Source: Halisarca cf. caerulea
Lineage: Eukaryota; Porifera; Demospongiae; Chondrillida; Halisarcidae
Length of the DNA stretch: 64,000 bases
Assembly: GCA_963170055.1 (NCBI GenBank)
Contig: CAUJGJ010000040.1
Location: forward strand, 605,401-669,400
Direction: 5' to 3'
Positions 25,048 to 40,336 of this stretch are shown here, in pieces. The number at the start of each line of letters is the position of its first letter. The stretch's first letter is position 1. Under the pieces are notes generated by a model. It did not search any database. It had not been told where the DNA came from and saw only the letters and a list, made by a program, of their open reading frames with translations. Both the position numbers and the translations under genes were made by a program.

Positions 25048-26126
25048 GCCACGTCATTTCTGAAGCTCACTGTGCATGTCTATTTCTCTGTAATCGTTCA
25101 CCACCCTTGGATTGCCAATGATCACATCAATGTCAAGCTACATCTGTGCTCCAGGAACAATAAAAGGCAGCTGTACGCCTTACAATTCTTCACTAACGTT
25201 TGGCAGCCATTTTTGCAAAAATTACTCTCCCATACAGGTTGTGAATTCTATAATGACCTACCACATTGACAGCTTACTGCCGTATATCATAGCAAACTTG
25301 CGCATTCCAAACAGCAGTGTTAACCTGGTCATGTGGAAGTGATTGCTACACTGTTATCTTGACTTTTCTAGTTCCCATTCCAGAAGAGCCAAATGGTGAT
25401 GTAAACTCTTCATATCACACAATATGTGAAGAATTCAAATATTTATTGAATAAGTATTATACTTTGTGGCCACACATTTGTCTAACAAACCTAAAACAGA
25501 CCTGAGTGTAGCAAGTGTGACTTTCTTATCTTCATAGCTCTAGTTCCTAGTGATGATATGTAGCCATTGTCATCGCAGGTATGCAGACCACACAGACCCA
25601 ACATTAGTGATTTAACATGTCTATACAGTTTGGCCAAACTACCACAAGCTTAATTGGAATACTTGATGTTCATACTTTTGTTTCCAATACTGATGACGGC
25701 ACTCATCACCAGTCTGGGAATGTGAAGTAAACAGTCCATGGCCAATGCAAAGTGTGCTAAGCTTAAGAGCTCCTTATACAGTGCTACCAAACAACATATG
25801 CGTCTGGCAAAGCTAGCACAGACCTAAGTGTGGCAAATGCTGTGTAGTTAACTTCACATCTGGTGTACCTGGTGATGAAGTGTAGTCGACACCAGTCCCG
25901 GTATGTGACATACACTAATTGCAAAGCAAGCCCCACATATAATAGGCTGTATAGTAAGGATTTCCAAACATGGTAGCTGCAGTAAAGGACAGTGCATATA
26001 AAACAGCACTTGCAGTCACAAGATCTGCAGGAGCAACCAAATCTAACAAGTAACGAAGATTCCAAAGTCCTCTGCACATGCGAACCTCAATAGCTTAAGC
26101 AGACAATCCAATTACTCTCAGGCACC
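25048..26126. other. Upstream region of the mosaic gene
   Basis: No gene seen. The promoter of the mosaic gene should lie here, but no TATA box or other clear core element is visible near the ATG at 26127. Confidence 0.4.
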
Positions 26127-26196
26127 ATGAAAGCCCATTGTGTGGGTCTGTTACTCATCTTCATGATCTGTGTTCTCGGACACAGTCATGTGGAAG
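26127..26196 (+). CDS. Exon 1: signal peptide
   Basis: The ATG at 26127 opens 23 codons: a short basic start (MKAHC), a hydrophobic core (VGLLLIFMICVLG) and a polar end (HSHVE). This is a classic secretory signal peptide. The donor after G26196 is phase 1 and matches the acceptor phase of the VWA exon. No other signal-like exon is visible just upstream of the VWA exon. I see no clear TATA box before it. Confidence 0.75.
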
Positions 26197-26224
26197 GTAT
26201 TTTTGATGGTTAGAATAGCATGCA

Positions 26225-26319
<95 letters not shown>

Positions 26320-29300
26320 ATATAAGTGTGTGTGAGAGACCTATTTTAGTGGATCTACTGCTTACATTTGTGGTCTCTGTTCTGGGATTAAGTACTATGT
26401 AAGCTATTTATGAAGCAGACACACAATCTTCTATTGTATACTTGCTGCAACCTCTGGCCTCTTTATACTTTGATTTCGTTTAGCTCATGAAAATGAGATT
26501 GGAGAAAGTTAATAATGGGCTCTTATCATGTCTTCACTAATGCCATTGTAATACCATTTAGGGTTAGCATTTTCGTTGAAGAAAACAAAATTTGGTGTAC
26601 GAATTATGACCCAAACAAAATTTTATTGGACCCATATCTTGCGCCTTTATTTTTGAAGGAAATAGTGAGCTTAAGCGAATCAATTTGTGTGGCATGTGTC
26701 CATTTACTAATTGTAATGCATAATATTTCTCACCAAAATTAATATAAGAAAGTATATACATTAACAACTGTGTACCGTGTGCGCCAAAATTGCATCAAAT
26801 TGCATCATGGTCACTGTGCACCCTATGCGTCCATACCACATGATTCTCTCCATTACTTTCTATAGCTACCCTTAGCGCATCATATATATCTCATTATAAT
26901 CCACAATTGCGAGAAAATTGCAATTGATTAAATTATCAAAATCAATAAATTAACAATGTGATCAAACTAGGACTCATTATGAAGAAAATATGACCAAGAA
27001 AATACCGACACCTGCTTCCTGATGTACCAAGAGAAAGTTATTTGCTCCTGAACAAGCTAAATGAAGGCAGACACTCAGCAAACCTTTTTGGACAATTTTG
27101 TTAACCAATCTTTAAATGCAATATTTTCAATCTTTTGTGGCTTGTCTGTCCTGTGAAGATCTAACTAATCTGGAAGTTCTTCATCGCCATTTTGTCACTT
27201 GACAAGCACGTGACATAAAAGAAGATTACTCATAAGATTAAAATGACGTTACGCATTGGCTGCGCACCTTAACCTTTTACCTACCGCGTTTTTCTGTTAC
27301 CGCTAGCCCCTTATCTACCGATGACCACATTTGTGGCGCAAAAGTTTATTCAGTAAAAGAACCATGTACGAGTGCAATATTGGTCTGTTTCTTCGTGATG
27401 AGCTGTTGCAATACACGCTAGTCTTCTCTTTGTGGAGACAACACCCTGGCATACTGTCCTGTATCCTAATCGTTGCACAATACGAATCCTATCACAACCG
27501 CTAAGTTCTTTTCTAACCTGCTCAGATTCTGTACGCACAAATTCAAAATGCTAACTAAAGGAATAAATTTCGCTCTGAAAGGCTTAAAAGTTGCTCTTAT
27601 TGCAGTAAACTTGAATAAAAGGCACTAACTTCACCAGTTGAACCAACCTCGTCTTCGTGCAATGGTTAAGCCGAAAGTGCCCTTAAATGTTAACGAAATT
27701 GGTACTTTAGCAACCTCATATCTTCCAGCAACATGTCATGTTTTCGTACTGAACATACGGCTAAGCAAAACAACAAAAGAAGAGCTTAAAACTGCACTTA
27801 TGTGTCTGTGAGAAAGCGAAGCCGTTTTATGTTGGCATAATTATTGTAAACTCTCCGTATTCTTGAGTTTTTTCGCCAACATGTGCGTTTTTCTGTTATA
27901 TAACAGCCTCTTTTGTATTGATATAATACGTAGTATGGCCATACAAAATAGACCGTTACATTCGCAGGTAAGTTATGTCCAGATTTGCCATAAAACAAAA
28001 TGGCGGCCGCTTTCGAACATCTCGAATTCAAGGCCTTGTTTTAACTTTTTGTAGATGCTAAGCCCCAAAAAACAACACAAACAGCGAGTATAACCTTCAT
28101 ATGTTATGCATATGTACATAAAGCAACCAACAATGCTCTGAAATTTCTGTATGACCGATTTTCCGTCACCATATAAAAATAGTAAAGATTCAAAAACGCG
28201 GTCGAGAAAACCTCCGAGTTTGAGCACACAAGTCAATTCACAAGACTCAACATGTCCTTATCTTACTTTTCTGGTTATGGGAGAACGATAGTCCATCCCC
28301 CCGCTGTTATGTCTACGGATTTCTGCTTTAAAAGTACGGTAGTAACAGCAAACGGCTTGACATAAACTGAACGAAAAGGTCTACAGTCGCCCCATAACCA
28401 GCATTTGAAGTTCGGTCTTTAAGGGATAATCTGACGTAGTTTCAAACATACAGACCAAAGTTTGCTCGACCGCGTTTTTGGACATAACTTTCTTATGGAC
28501 AAGAGTTCTTCTCTAGCCTTGGTCACATGTTCCTCACGTGTTCTCGAGTGTAGAGAGGCTAATTTATACGCAGTACATACGATCATAACTTCGAAGGCAA
28601 GTCAGAACTTTTGAAGCTCGATCGCTCGCAAATTTGCAAGTTTAGAGTTTACTACCATCCATTTGCTAACTTGGTCGGCCGGAATCCCTTCTATTGATGG
28701 TGCAACCATTCAAATCTTGAATATTAGCGAGATGGTCACACGGTAAGAACGTGATAATTTGTATTGGGCGTGACGATTTAATCGCATACCTGTCAAAACC
28801 ACAAGATACCCTTTGCAACCACGAATCTGACATAACCTACCTGCGTTCAGATTGACCAGAGCTATCTATTGGTACCAAACTCGCGAGAATCGGCCGCTTT
28901 TGCATACTCGCGGTATTTCAGGGGTGTCTAAAGTATGCGCCACAAATGTGGTCATCGGTAGATAAGGGGTTAATGCTATTAGTCACGCAAAGCTCACATG
29001 CGGTAGCCCGAGAAGTGTGCAAATTCCTTCTATTGTACAGGCATCTGTGCAGGATTCTTGAGGATTTTGGACATGTTCCACATACGAAATGTGGTCATAA
29101 GTTTCATAGTAAATTACACTTGTCAAAATGAGCAATATCTCTGAATTTGTACCAGTACCACCTAACCTATTTGCCATGCATACTCTACTTGTTCCCCTTC
29201 TAATTTCCCCATTAGTATGTCAGTATTCACACCAGCACTACTAACCTATGTGTCACACACACATGTACACTACTTGTTCCCATTCTAATTTCCCTACAGC

Positions 29301-32300
29301 TCAGTGCACCTGTACAGATGTCATGTTAGTTGTTGATTCATCCGGCAGCATCGGTGCTGATAATTTTCAAGCACAAAAGGAATTTCTAATCCATCTGGCC
29401 AATCGGTTTGATTATCACACCACTAGAGTAGGTGTTGTTCAATTTGCTAACAGAGTGGTTCTGAGATCGAATCTCCAAAATAACATTGTAAGAATCAGAT
29501 CTGTACTCACTAGACTTCCTTACACACGTGGTCGAACCTTAACTGGAAGGGCACTGATCACTGCTGCCAATGTGCTGAACAGGTTCAAGCGGAGATCTTG
29601 TGAAACCAAAATGTTTGTTGTGACTGATGGAAGGGCCACCGATGCCCATCTGATACAAAATGGAGTGAATTTGATCACACGCTTCAAGCATGATGTTGTT
29701 GCCTTGGGAATCACCACTAACATTGACAGAGATGAACTGCTGACCATAGCTTTAAGCAAGCCGGACAATGTCATCACAGCTGCCGACTTCAACACTCTTG
29801 AAGCTCTTGCCACAAGTATTCAAGAAAAATTAATATGCCGTGAGTTGCTATAACAACCATTGCTTTTTGTTTCTTATATTTTAAATCTCCCCATGTTGGT
29901 TGTGCTTCCCTGTGAACTGCATAAATCATTATTAGTAGTATACAGTATATGTTCCATAAATTACACTGTGAAAGAAATCATTCGGAGGTAGTATATTTTC
30001 ATCTTACATATAAATTTCACTTGACGTCAATTCAATAACTTGATTACTGCTAAACGTATCAATTATTTCCATAATTTCAGAATGAAATTGTATAACACCA
30101 TGCAGGGTTATGATGCAGCAGTATTACCTACATCTCCTTGTCACTTATGAAATATCCTAAATTTTCTCTTTCTTTACAGCTCAAAACTGTCCTGTACAAG
30201 GACAGATAAACTACCAAAGGTGTGCACCTTGTGTGGCAACCTGTGACGTTCCAAATCCAACTTGTCCAGAACCATGCTCCCCTGGCTGTGCATGCCCTCC
30301 GGGGACAGCACTCCACGAAGGGCAGTGTATTTTGGCAAGTAAATGCTCGAGCTTAAGATGTTATGGAAGTGCATCCGGTGATCCTCACTACACCACATAC
30401 GACAGACACAGATATGATCTCCAGGACAGATGTTCACACATCTTCACTAAGGACTGTGCTGATGATACATTCACTGTCTACACTGTCACATCTGATGCTT
30501 GTTCAGGAGGACGTGCTCCAACATGTATCGAAGAAGCCTACATTGATGCTGCTGGTTCAAGGCTGCGTTTGTACCGCAAAGGGATCTTTGTTATCCATTC
30601 ATTTGAGGGCGATGTTCCCGATACTTCTGTTATCTCTGTGGCCAGAAAATTTCAGAGTATCACTGTGCATCTTCGTACACTTGGGATAACTATCCAGTTT
30701 AGAAAGTGGTATCTGAGTGTGTGCACTCCAGGTAGCTATGCTGGTAAACTGTGCGGTTTATTGGGTGACTGTAACGGAGAAGGAACTGATGATTTTAAAC
30801 TCATGGACGGAACAGTTACAGACAACCTACTCACCTTTGAAACAGAGTACAGAGCTGACGGAATCACAGATTCATGTACAGCGGATCCTCCACAACAGGC
30901 CACTTGTGATGATCCCATGAAAAGAGCAGCTGCTGAAGCCTTCTGTGCACCAATACATGCTGATTCTGGTCCGTATGCAGCCTGTCATGGAACCCTTGAT
31001 CCTCAGGCTAGTTTTGATAACTGTGTGTTGGATCACTGTCTCTGTGTGCAGGAGCCAGAAGAGTGTGGTTGCTCTGTTATTCTGGACTATGGGGCCACAT
31101 GTAGAGGACTGGGAGTTGATACTGGAACACTACCAGCTGTTTGCTGTGAGTTACTACAGAATACTCACCAGTATTTTAGAAGTTTGTGTTTGGGCCATTT
31201 GTTTATTTAGTATATCAAATAAGTCTGTATGCATGTGTGGTGTTAACCTCAGTAACAATTAATCATTGCATTCAGCTTTTACCTTTTACTGCATGCATGA
31301 CAATTTTCACATACCTGTTGTTGTCTAAAGACCACTTTATTATCTCTAGGCTTGCTACCTGACTTTGACTAAACTCTTTAGCTTCCACAGTTGTGGTCGA
31401 AACCTTTTCGATCATCTTTGGTAGCTTTTTGAAGAATTTTAATGCAAAATTGTTCACACGAAGATAAAATTGAGCACCTTCAATTCTTATGCATCAGGGG
31501 GTGGCCATCTTATTTTGTGGTTATCTCAGCATATAATTTCGTATTATCATTGTATATGTGCACTTCTTGTCATACATATTCATCCTCACATATATTTTAG
31601 AGCTTTATTCACATGGTACTACCATATATCAGTGAAGAATTGATATGTTAGTAATACAGTTGAAGTAAGCTAACAAACAAAATAACTAATCGAAGTGCTA
31701 TGCAAATTTGACAAATTTGCCACTACTAGGAGAACCACTAAAGTGGTCTTCAGGCAATAAAGAGTTTAGAATCAAGGCTTGTTGGGCAATATTGCAAGAA
31801 TACAGGGAATCAGTGATGTATTCAAGGGGCATTTTAGGTCAGATCTTGCACAGACCGGAGGTACGAGAATGGAACAATGGTTTTAAGGCTACCAAAGAAT
31901 TCTAAGTGCCAGACTTGGTAAAATTTTAAACCCATTGTGCAACTCTGCTTGGTTTAATCGACCACAATGCTCAAAGAACTCATGAAAGACCTCATGTACA
32001 CTCACAAAGATAACCTTATGAAATGTAAACTGCATGACGTACGTGTTATTTATCAGATGAACCACATCTTGAGGTAGGGTAGACGTCGAAGGATTACAAC
32101 AAATTTGTGTAATGATTCCTCATTTTAGCAGAGTCTTCTGAGTGATTTGAGTAGGCATCCCACAAGTTTTGTCAACTAAAATCACTTGTTCTGTATGACA
32201 AAATAGTTCATACTTAGGAATATACACCTATTTTCTACACAGTGCCAACGTGCCCTCGAGGTCAGACATACAAGTGTGGTCCACCTGTACCTCCTTCCTG

Positions 32301-34154
32301 TGACAATCCTACTGGTGTTGATGGTGTATGTGTGGACGGATGTTTCTGTAATGACGGTACTGTGCTCAATGCTGATGGACAATGTGTTCGGGCTAACCTG
32401 TGTGGACGTAAGTGACTGCGTGCACATAATTTGCTGTTTGCGTAAAAAATGCAATTGTTCATTTTACAACTGTAATGTAGTTTGACCTGTGTCTTGGAAA
32501 TTCATTCAGCCGTGGTTGCTAGCATTAAATATTCTTGTTATATATACACAACAACAACACATTATACATAGTATTATTTGATATCTGCATGTGCACTCTG
32601 CCGATTGGCAGTTACAATTAATTAGAAATCTGTTTATGGAATTCCCTTATGGACCTGATGCAAAGATCTCAGCTTTATTAAAGAGGTCTGTACATCCTAA
32701 AGTTGAGAAAAGGCTTGAACAGCTAGGTAGCATTACATTTTGACAATCTTCTTGGAAATCACTAGTCAAAGTGAGATTATCACAATAACCTTTTTTGTAG
32801 CCTATGGCAACCACTGAGTTAGGTAGCTGTAGGCTGCCCAAACATTTGGTGAAAATTAATAATCTCAGTTCAGCTAGTTATTCCCAAGACTATTGTTTCA
32901 AGTGGATATATAATTTCACCGAAACATGCATAAAAGCATATTATTAACAGTTTTCCACAATTCAAAGAATGTACAAGAGGCTCTACCATACTTTAGTATT
33001 AACTCTAATATCTCAACTCTGATTCTATTCATGTAGGTTGTCCCAGAGGCCAAGTGTTTGGAGTACATGATGTACCGCAGCCAACCTGCAATGACCCCAA
33101 CCCAACCACCGAAGGGAAAGTCAGAGGATGTTCCTGTAGGGATGGATTTGTTCTGAATGAAGCTAACGGACTCTGTATCCTTCCAACAAGGTGTCCCAAA
33201 TGTTCCGGAAGTGCTTCTGGTGATCCCCATTACACCACTTACGACAGACGTAGATACGATCTTCAGGATCACTGCTCACACATCTTCACCAAAGACTGTG
33301 TTGATGACACCTTTTCCGTGTACTCCGTAACATCAAATGCCTGTACCAGAGGAGGACGTGCAACATGTATTGAAGAAGCCTACATAGATGCTGCGGGCAC
33401 AAGACTGCATCTGTTCCGTCAAGATCGTCTTTTTGTACATTCATTTGAAGGAGATGTTCCTGACACTTCCATTATTTCTGTATCCCAAAGAGCCCATGGC
33501 ATGACTGTAGAATTGGCTGCTCTCGGGATCACCATCCAGTTTAGAAGATGGCATCTATCAGTGTGTACACCAGGTCGATATGCTGGTAAACTGTGTGGCT
33601 TATTGGGCGACTGTAATGGAAATGCAAGAGACGATTTCAAACTCATGGATGGAACAGTAACAAGGGACCTAGTTGCCTTTGAAACAGAGTACAGAGCAAA
33701 CAATATCACAGGCACATGTTTGATTCCAGAGGAGGCTGAATGTAACAATCCAATTAGAAGGAGAAATGCAGAAAGATTCTGTGCACCAATACGTGCTGAT
33801 CCTGGTCCTTATGCAGCCTGTCATGGCACCCTTGATCCTCAGGCTAGTTTTGATAACTGTGTGTTAGATCACTGCCTCTGTGAGGAGGACAGAGAAGAGT
33901 GTGGTTGCTCTGTTATTCTGGACTATGGAGCCACATGTAGAGGACTGGGAGTTGATACTGGAAGACCTCCAGCTGCTTGCGGTGAGTATTTGCAATTGCT
34001 ACATTTGACAAACCTTTTACAAGAATAGTAATTGTTTGGGATCCTTCCACAAAATTTCTATCCGAGTAGCTCAATAGACATCCGTGTCTGCTGACACACA
34101 CGTATACACACATACACACACACACGCACACACACACACATACACATACTGATG

Positions 34155-34207
<53 letters not shown>

Positions 34208-37200
34208 TGAACATGTTTGTTAAGGAACCCATCAGCAATATCTTGTCATCAGTTTATAAAATGCGTAGCAGTTGTGTTCCTTGTACATGCCAGCGCAGTG
34301 AAGCTTCTATTTCCACACATGCAGTGCCACCATGCCCTCGAGGTCAGACATACAAGTGTGGTCCACCTGTACCTCCTTCCTGTGACAATCCTACTGGTGT
34401 TGATGGTGTATGTGTGGACGGATGTTTCTGTAATGACGGTACTGTGCTCAATGATAAAGGACAGTGTGTCCGGGAGAGTCAGTGTGGAAGTAAGTCATTA
34501 TATGGAAGTAAGTCATTATACCTATAATATACATACTACCGCCTAATGTGGATCGATATTTTTGTATATGAAGTGGAACAATTGACATTCATGCAAAAAG
34601 AATCTTAATACCAAGTGATGGCATGCCAAACGTAAGGGCAAATTGTAGTACACATAGCGTTACAATAATTGCTATCTAAACATAGCTTACACTCATTCTC
34701 AACTTCATTCCAAGATTCTCACAGACTAAAAGTTGTTTGCTTGTATATCACAAGCCTATCCAAACCTACTTGAAATCTATCAATAGGAGATTTAATTATT
34801 CTGGGAACTTGCTCTGAGATGCTTTTCTATATAATATTGTATACACTTAGTTTGTCTATTCATGTAGGTTGTCCCAGAGGTCAAGTGTTTGGAGTACATG
34901 ATGTACCTCAGCCAACTTGTGATAATCCCAAGCCAACTGCTGCTGGGAAAGCCAGAGGATGCTCCTGTAGAGCTGGATTTGTTCTGAACGAGGCTAATGG
35001 ACTTTGTATCTCTGCAAGAAGGTGTCCCAGATGTTATGGAAGTGCTTCTGGTGATCCCCATTACACCACTTACGACAGACGTAGATACGATCTTCAAGAT
35101 CACTGCTCACACATCTTCACCAAAGACTGTGTTGATGACACCTTTGCCGTGTACTCCGTAACATCAAATGCCTGTACCAGAGGAGGACGTGCAACGTGTA
35201 TTGAAGAAGCCTACATAGATGCTGCGGGCACAAGACTGCATCTGTTCCGCCAAGGACGTCTTTTTGTACATTCATTTGAAGATGTTCCTGACACTTCCAT
35301 TATTTCTGTATCCCAAAGAGCCAATGGAATAACTGTAGAATTGGCTGCTCTTGGGATTACCATCCAGTTTAGAAGATGGCATCTATCAGTGTGCACACCA
35401 GGTCGATATGCTGGTAAACTGTGTGGCTTATTGGGCGATTGTAATGGAAATGCAAGAGACGATTTCAAACTCATGGATGGAACTGTAACAAGGGACCTAG
35501 TTGCCTTTGAAACAGAGTACAGAGCAAACAATATCACAGGCACATGTTTGATGCCAGAAGAAGCCACCTGTGATGATCCCACTAAAAGAGCAGCTGGTGA
35601 AGCATTCTGCGCACCAATACGTGCTGATCCTGGTCCTTATGCAGCTTGTCATGGAACCCTTGATCCTCAGGCTAGTTTTGATAACTGTGTGTTGGATCAC
35701 TGCCTCTGTGAGGAAGAGCCAGAAGAATGTGCATGCACTGTTATTCTGGACTATGGAGCCACATGTCGAGGAGTAGGAGTTGACACGGGAACCCCACCAG
35801 CTGTTTGCTGTAAGTCATTGTACATAATATATCACGTTCTTAGGATTAATATGCAGCAATATCACTATATATCCTGTACTAATAACTTGCAATAGGTAGT
35901 CTATAAAATGGCACATATAATGGACATTCCATCACTGGTCATCTTTAATGTAAGTATTGTAAACAACCATGACGTATAGAAGCGAATAGGATTTCCAAAA
36001 GACATTGTGATGGTGTCTCATACACAGGGTATTTATAACCGTCCGGGAATAAAATGCAAAAATGGCCGTCTTGAAATAGCTTCACAAATTATCGATCGTT
36101 TCTACTTCGTTGACCAGATTTTCGCCCAGTTCTTCTTACTGGACGCAATTTGTATATATTCCGCGCATGTTGGTACTTAACTAGCGATTGTTTCTATTGT
36201 CTGAAGGAAGATAGCCAGCTAGGAATACATAGCAGTTTTAGACAAACTTTGCCTTGGTTAGACCTTAGATCCCTCTCAATTCCCATTAAACAACACAAAA
36301 ATACAGAACAAGTGGTGAGCTATCTGAAAATCGTTCCAGGCTATAGGTTATAATCTTCCGTAAGAAAGTTATAACCGAAAAACCTGTTTTTTCACCCTTC
36401 AAACGGCCAAAATTTAGCATAAATGGTCCAATTGCGAAAAACTGCTTGATTGTAGCACTATGCCCGGAACGATTTTTGCAAACCGAAACATCTTAAGATT
36501 CCATCGAAGTTGGATTTGGTGAGATTCGAATGCATCTGAGGTCTAACCAAGCGACTTCATCTTCGCCCTCAACAAAACTGCCATTTTCGTGACGTTTCAC
36601 GGATACGTATGCAAAACGTCACAAAAGTCGCCTTCTTCCTCCATTCTGTTGATACGTGAAATTTTGTACGTCATCCGGTAGACGCCAAATGACGCATTAA
36701 AAACAGCCGCTAATTGATGATGTAGAAAACAAGCACCGCCCACAATCGGAACAAGCAACAGACGGTTATAAACACCCTGTGTATGAGGACAATATTTGGT
36801 GGTTTAATCAGTTATTCGCTTTGTTAAAATTATTTTGCAAGCCTCACTTGCACTATGTAACGTGCGACAAACAGTGATATAATATCATGCTTGCTTGTCA
36901 GATTACAGGTGAAATGTCCTCTATACACATACTTGGGGTATTGGAGAAGTTACAGCCTTTGTTGCTTGTTGTTCTGGCTTCCAGATGCATGATTCATTGT
37001 ACTATGTATGAGATTATGTGGCACTGCAGAGCACCATATTAGCAGATTATTTCTGTACTGTCCAATTATTTCTTGTCTCCTCCATATCAGCCATTCTAGA
37101 TCTCACTGTTTTCATGGCATTTCTGAAGAATTACAACCAATTCTGTTTGTTGCTAATTGTAGACCATTTCATTTGATCAACTCAGAATTCAAACCCTAAA

Positions 37201-37977
37201 TGGGATATGTATCAATAACGAACATGTTATGATGCAGAGATTGCAGTAACCTCATTGGTTTTCCAATATATACCATATATCCGGAAATATTGGCGATCAT
37301 TAAATTTGGCGATTTGCACAAGATCAGGCTGTACTTTAATATTGGCAGAAATTAAATTTGGCGGTTGCACAGCAAGGACAAAGCATAGTAAGTAGGTCTT
37401 TGCAAATTTGGCGTAATAAATTTGTAAATTTTGATACTGACCGCCAAACCGCCAAATTAAAAATGTCGCCAATATTTCCGGATATTCGGTAGTAAGTCAA
37501 CAACCTTGAAATATGCCATGCTTAGTTCAGTCGATTTTTGCAGTGGGTTTCAGCCTCAAGACAATATAGTTAACCATGGGTAGGGTCAACGAATCAGTAA
37601 CTATTGGTCCACATGCCTGCAGGCTGGCAAAGGAGTAAATTCAGCTATGAGTGTGGGGCATAGCAATTATGTAACTGAAATATATATATGAATTCCATGG
37701 AGTATGTGTTGTCACTTCGAATGAGGATAACTTGCAAGCAGTATTTAAAACTACTAAGAATGATCATGTTTCTGCTATATCTACTCACCCACACAGTGCC
37801 AACATGTCCAGCTGGTCAGACATACATGTGTGGTCCACCTGTACCTCCTTCCTGTGACAATCCTACTGGTGTTGATGGTGTATGTGTGGACGGATGCTTC
37901 TGTAATGATGGTACTGTGCTCAATGCTAATGGACAGTGTGTCACTGAGGATCAGTGTGGAAGTAAGTGCACAAGCAC

Positions 37978-38040
<63 letters not shown>

Positions 38041-40270
38041 CACATACTCACACACTTACACACATGCACACACAAACACACACACAGATGGAGAAAGGGA
38101 GGGGGAAGGAGAGAGGGAGTTAGAGGGAGGGTAGGAGGGAGGGAGGGAGAGATGGAGGGAGAGTGGGAGGGAGAGAGAGACACCTACTGTATGAAAGTAA
38201 GCTATGGCAACTTGTATTGTAGTACAAATATTATCATGATAATGTTTAAACATTTTACTCAGCCTGTCAGATTAATCAAGAATTTGGAGAGTACAATGTA
38301 CCACAGCCTACCTGTATGAATCCGAAACCTAGTGTTGAAGGGAAGGCGAGAGGATGCTCCTGTAAGGTAGGATTTTTTCTCAACGAAACAAATGGAATGT
38401 GTGATTCACAGGAGACATGCTGTAACATTGAGGGACAAATCTACCATGAGTGTGCACCATGTGAAAAAACATGTGATAATCCAAATCCAACCTGCCCACT
38501 AGTATGCCAACCAGGATGTGCTTGTCCTGACAGTATGGTGGTGCATGAAGGCCGGTGTATTGCACAGACTGACTGTCCATCTTGTCCTATTGAGGGACAA
38601 ACCTACCATGAGTGTGCACCTTGTGAGGCAACATGTGAGAATCCAAACCCAGCCTGTCCACTAGTATGCCAACCAGGATGTGCTTGTCCTAACGGTATGG
38701 TGGTGCATGAAGGCCGGTGTATTGCACAGACAGACTGTCCATCTTGTCCTATTGAGGGACAAAAATTCCATGAGTGTGCACCTTGTGAGGCAACATGTGA
38801 TAATCCAAATCCACCTTGCCCAAAGATATGTCGTCCAGGATGTGCTTGTCCTGTTGGTATGGTGCTACACGAAGGAAAATGCATACCTACAACAGACTGC
38901 CAAACATGCCCAATTCCAGGACAAGTGTTCCACCAGTGTGCTCCGTGTGAGGCAACATGCAACAATCCAAACCCTGTCTGCCCTCTAATTTGTAAACCAG
39001 GATGTGGCTGCCCACCAGGGATGGTTCTCCATGAAGGGGAGTGTATTCCACGTGACAACTGCCCAGCCTGTCCATTTGAGGGACAGATCCATCATGTATG
39101 CATACCTTGTCAAGGAACATGTGAGGATCCTAATCCGCCATGTCCTCGAATATGTCGGCCAGGATGTGGTTGTCCTGTGGATCATGTTTTACATGAGAAT
39201 GTCTGCATACAAGTGGCTGACTGTCCAGGTGAGGCAATCATAATGGAGAAAGTAACAACACAGGTCACTCTACCGTATGTGCTCAAATTTTCACAGGATG
39301 AAACTTTTGTGGTTTTCACAGATTGGAAGCCATGTATGAATATTTAAAACCCGCACAGAATTAGTTTGAGCACTTGTGCAATGACCAAGATGGCTGTCAA
39401 AAGAACAGAAGTCATGGACAAGCACTGCAGCACCTTCGCTCTTTTCTCCATAAACTTTTATCCGCAAACTAACAAAGTTTAGGTCAGTAAAAGGCTAAAT
39501 GAAGGAAGAAATAAAGGGGGATCCAAAAAATAACAGTGAAAATATTGAAAATCAGTGATCCGTGAAAGTTTCATCCCGTGAAGATTTGAGCGCATACGGT
39601 ACAATATAGCCTGTATATATACCTCCAATAATGACAAATAGGGAGAGTGCTGAGGGTATATCAAGATGATTGATGTGGCCTTGGCACAATGTATACAATC
39701 TATAGTGGGTGCTTCCATGGGATTGCAGGACAATAGGATATCCAAACATGAATTTCATGGTGAATGCTCCTTCTGTATTGTAAATAGTGAGGAGCCACAG
39801 CTTGTGTGATACGTCCGCACCCTTACCATTTAGTACCCTACCAAGAAGGGTTAAGCTTAAGTTATACTCGAAATTTTGACACATAGTAGCCCTCCGTACT
39901 TAAGTCTTTGACTCTAGGTTTAGTAATGGTTGTAAAATACTCATTTTTCTCTACAGCGGACTGTGGAGATTTGACTGACATTCTTAATGGTGGTGTTAGC
40001 TTCAATTCAACTACAGAAGGTTCTGAAGTAATCTACACCTGTGATGCTGGTTACGAACTGAAAGGAGAAAACACCAGAATGTGCCAAAGTGATGGAACCT
40101 GGAGTGGAACTGAGCCTCAGTGTGAAGGTATACACAACAGTCAGCTGCACAACAGCAATTGGCCCCTTTAATGTCCATGTATTCCTAATTGTTTTGAAAG
40201 TACAAACTCTGTTAGCATGAACATTTTTCATTAATCCCTTGAGTTTCGTGATAAAAGAGTTCCACTGATG

Positions 40271-40336
<66 letters not shown>

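Larger units (their letters stand above)
26197..29299 (+). other. Intron 1 content
   Basis: 3.1 kb. It holds a (TG)n tract beginning about 28 bases after the donor, a TTAA-flanked piggyBac-like element (27269-28973) with a second inverted-repeat element nested in it, and otherwise AT-rich sequence. I saw no further exon, but a short one could be missed. Confidence 0.6.

Noticed and set aside
27850..28236. Short frames on both strands inside intron 1
   Set aside because: They lie within the nested inverted-repeat element B1 or the piggyBac-like element and show no protein family.
29248..29299. In-frame ATG upstream of VWA exon 2 as the gene start
   Set aside because: The segment lacks a signal peptide and is followed by a good acceptor (CCCTACAG) whose phase matches the signal-peptide exon at 26127.
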